Shown: positions 36,310 through 37,782 of the stretch, one piece after another
How the letters are laid out: every line of letters begins with the position of its first letter
Numbering within the stretch: the first letter of the stretch is position 1
Assembly: GCA_947472645.1 (NCBI GenBank)
Contig: CANJBQ010000030.1
Location: forward strand, 1 to 37,782
DNA from: Burkholderiaceae bacterium
GTDB taxonomy: Bacteria; Pseudomonadota; Gammaproteobacteria; Burkholderiales; Burkholderiaceae
Reading direction: 5' to 3'
Length of the DNA stretch: 37,782 nucleotides
Translations under genes and position numbers: made by a program
The notes under the pieces: model-generated
Database searches by the model: none
The model's input: the letters and a program-made list of their open reading frames with translations, nothing else
Told to the model about the DNA's origin: nothing

Positions 36310-36981
36310 ATGTTTAAATGTCCTGCTTGTAATGAAGATCTTCGACCAACAGCAAGGATATGTATAAAATGTGGTTATAAAGTAACAGAAGAAAATCGAG
36401 CTCAATCTTTGGGGTTAAAGGATTCCTCTATAGAGCCTCCATTGAATATTCCTGCAAAAGTTGAAGCTACTCAAGTCATTAGTGAAAGCGCTATTGCATC
36501 GGAAAGGCAGCAGAACTCGTTATATACTCAATCCAATAAAAAAGTTTTTTCCCTTATTGCAGGAATTGTCATTATTGCCACTATTATTGCTTCATATTTT
36601 GTAACATCTAAAAGTCAAAAAGTGAATAATGGTACTCAAAGCCCCTCATTAAACCTTCCAGTAAATAGTATGCCAACGAAAATTTCAGAAAATATGTCAC
36701 AAACACTGATGTATCCACATGGAGTGTTCTTGGGTGAGGTTATTTCTGGAATGGCAAATGGCCAAGGTGTTTATACCGCGGCAAGATCGGGCACTATTTA
36801 TGAAGGTCAATTTGTGAATGATACGTTTACCGGTAAAGGCTCAATGAATTGGGTTAATGGTGATAAATTTATTGGGATTTGGAAGAATGATATTGGCATT
36901 AGTGGGGTGATGACTTTTGCAAATGGACAAGTAATTCAAGGGAGGGTAGTAAACGCAAGGTTTTATCCAAATGGTAACTAA
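36310..36981 (+). CDS. Zinc ribbon-TM-MORN repeat protein
   Basis: The protein has 223 residues. An N-terminal zinc ribbon (C4, C7, C18, C21) leads through a linker to one membrane helix (79-98). The C-terminal part (about 137-213) holds MORN-type repeats with the GxGxxxxxxGxxYEGxF pattern, e.g. GQGVYTAARSGTIYEGQF and GKGSMNWVNGDKFIGIW. The ribbon should be cytoplasmic and the MORN part on the other side. MORN repeats often bind lipids or proteins. It is the last gene of the accessory operon, 16 bases after the SPFH gene. No terminator was seen after it. Confidence 0.8.
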   Translation: MFKCPACNEDLRPTARICIKCGYKVTEENRAQSLGLKDSSIEPPLNIPAKVEATQVISESAIASERQQNSLYTQSNKKVFSLIAGIVIIATIIASYFVTSKSQKVNNGTQSPSLNLPVNSMPTKISENMSQTLMYPHGVFLGEVISGMANGQGVYTAARSGTIYEGQFVNDTFTGKGSMNWVNGDKFIGIWKNDIGISGVMTFANGQVIQGRVVNARFYPNGN

Positions 36982-37314
36982 GTTAATCACTTAATGAAAA
37001 TTATTGCACTAATGAATCCGCGATATACCGCAACGTCTGTCATCAATAAAATGTATACACCTTCATTCTTTTTGATGGAAAATTGGCCGCAAATTATATG
37101 ATTATTTTTTTAAACCCTCACCAGAGATAGTGGGCTCCTTATGTATTGGTTAGAGCATGGTAGTCCTTAAGTGATGGGGTTTACCAAACCTCTAAAAATC
37201 AGTACCTATGGTTTGAGTAACGTTGTTAGGCAATGATAAGAAATGAATTCCCTCTTTAGTCGTGGTAAAAACTAAGCAAAGTTCAAAGCTTAAAAAATAA
37301 ATTGGTGAAATTAT
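36982..37314. other. 333-base intergenic stretch after the accessory operon
   Basis: No gene or convincing terminator is visible. The region is AT-rich and includes the right copy of the 12-base repeat at 37174-37185. The genes on either side converge. Confidence 0.55.
37174..37185. repeat. 12-base direct repeat, right copy
   Basis: ATGGGGTTTACC, identical and in the same orientation to 30279-30290 across the operon. Its meaning is uncertain. Confidence 0.3.
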
Positions 37315-37581
37315 TTAATGCATTTTCTTATAATTATCAATCATAAGTGGAGTAACATTTTCTGGGTAGTAGATAAGCGATACACCACCTGGCCTAGAAT
37401 AGGCACTTCTGCGGCCACACTGACTTCCTAATCGGTCCAAGTTGTATGGGCATGGGCAATTACCACGATATGATGTAATCGATTCTTGAACAATTTGTTC
37501 CTTGATTTGGTTGTCAGTAAGACCACTCTCCGCCAAAGCTAATGAAGTTATTAGTAGAATCGATAAAAATAGTAATCTCAT
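37315..37581 (-). CDS. Small secreted Cys-rich protein
   Basis: The protein has 88 residues with a signal peptide cleaved around LALAES. The mature part has the compact motif RGNCPCPYNLDRLGSQCGRR followed by SAYSRPGG. I recognise this as a recurring small protein of unknown function in proteobacterial accessory regions, though I cannot name a family. Three cysteines may form a disulfide or bind a metal. There is no clear ribosome site upstream of the ATG at 37581. It lies between the accessory operon and an insertion sequence. Confidence 0.75.
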   Translation of the reverse strand: MRLLFLSILLITSLALAESGLTDNQIKEQIVQESITSYRGNCPCPYNLDRLGSQCGRRSAYSRPGGVSLIYYPENVTPLMIDNYKKMH

Positions 37582-37667
37582 TAGAATATTTGTATGACTT
37601 ATCCAATTAGGCGATGAATGACTTTTAGTATAGATGGACTAAACATATGATAGCGGTCATCTTTAGG

Positions 37668-37782
37668 TGATCTGACCTAATTTTTAGTACCACTCCCAAA
37701 GAGAGGAATTTTTGATAATCTATCTCTAAAAGGAGTAAAAAATGCCTAAAGGTCAACGTATTAAACCGGAACAAATTGTGAT
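37668..37782 (+). mobile_element. Left end of an IS3-type insertion sequence, cut by the window edge
   Basis: TGATCTGACC at 37668 begins with the TG typical of IS3-family ends and is followed about 75 bases later by the start of a transposase-like frame (37742). The terminal sequence lies in a small palindrome, TAGGT at 37664-37668 and ACCTA at 37675-37679. The other end, and hence the repeat match, is outside the window. Confidence 0.5.
37742..37782 (+). CDS. Transposase OrfA start (IS3-type), partial
   Basis: An ATG with AGGAG eight bases upstream opens a frame that runs off the window after 13 codons: MPKGQRIKPEQIV. This N-terminus strongly resembles the helix-turn-helix OrfA proteins of IS3-family elements, whose first helix often reads xxPEQIV. 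Only these residues are available, so the assignment is provisional. Confidence 0.6.
   Translation, partial: MPKGQRIKPEQIV

Noticed and set aside
1..37782. CRISPR arrays, rRNA genes, riboswitches, integrase genes
   Set aside because: I looked for regularly spaced repeats, rRNA signatures and tyrosine-recombinase motifs and saw none in this window.

Overview
The window looks like the chromosome of a low-GC member of the Burkholderiaceae, most likely Polynucleobacter or a close relative. This is inferred from gene content and moderate AT-richness, not from a search. The clues are four TctC/Bug-type tripartite tricarboxylate receptors, a Liv-type ABC transporter with a fused LivM-LivG, a class I fumarase, a TonB-ExbB-ExbD-MurI block, acetyl-CoA synthetase, and a remnant of an ISL3-type transposase.

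Layout. Positions 1-391 hold the 3' part of a tRNA-Cys and a scar made of two gene remnants (ISL3 transposase C-terminus and the N-terminus of an ApbA/PanE-like reductase). Positions 416-5532 hold a Bat/Mox-like cluster: membrane-anchored trypsin-like protease, MoxR AAA+ ATPase, DUF58 protein and VWA protein on the minus strand, with a second, paralogous VWA protein divergent on the plus strand. A lone solute-binding lipoprotein follows. Positions 6762-11059 are a minus-strand catabolic cluster (Bug receptor, UbiD decarboxylase, TIM-barrel amidohydrolase, Bug receptor), probably for uptake and decarboxylation of an aromatic or unsaturated carboxylate. Then come a purine phosphoribosyltransferase, an EamA transporter, a small surface-adhesin-E-like protein, a penicillin-acylase-type Ntn hydrolase, and the livK-livH-livMG-livF amino-acid transporter with a hairpin between livK and livH. 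After tRNA-Leu(TAA) come a secreted methyltransferase-like protein and another Bug receptor, converging on tonB-exbB-exbD, murI and the fumarase gene; acs is divergent from fumarase.

Accessory region. A tRNA-Ser(GGA) at 29751-29841 marks a sharp change. To its right lies a visibly AT-richer block with an unusual, tightly packed six-gene plus-strand operon (30367-36981). It encodes a 696-residue coiled-coil protein with a membrane hairpin, a 362-residue coiled-coil protein, a bactofilin-like beta-helix protein, a small polytopic membrane protein, a YdjI-like SPFH/band-7 protein with a degenerate GYF-like domain and a C-terminal zinc ribbon, and a zinc ribbon-TM-MORN protein. This is the best candidate for an undescribed system: a membrane-associated scaffold, possibly for membrane stress or defence. 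The SPFH gene carries an in-frame run of 11 G that could switch off its C-terminal domains by slippage. The block continues with a small secreted Cys-rich protein and the left end of an IS3-type insertion sequence cut by the window edge. No integrase, CRISPR array or rRNA was seen.
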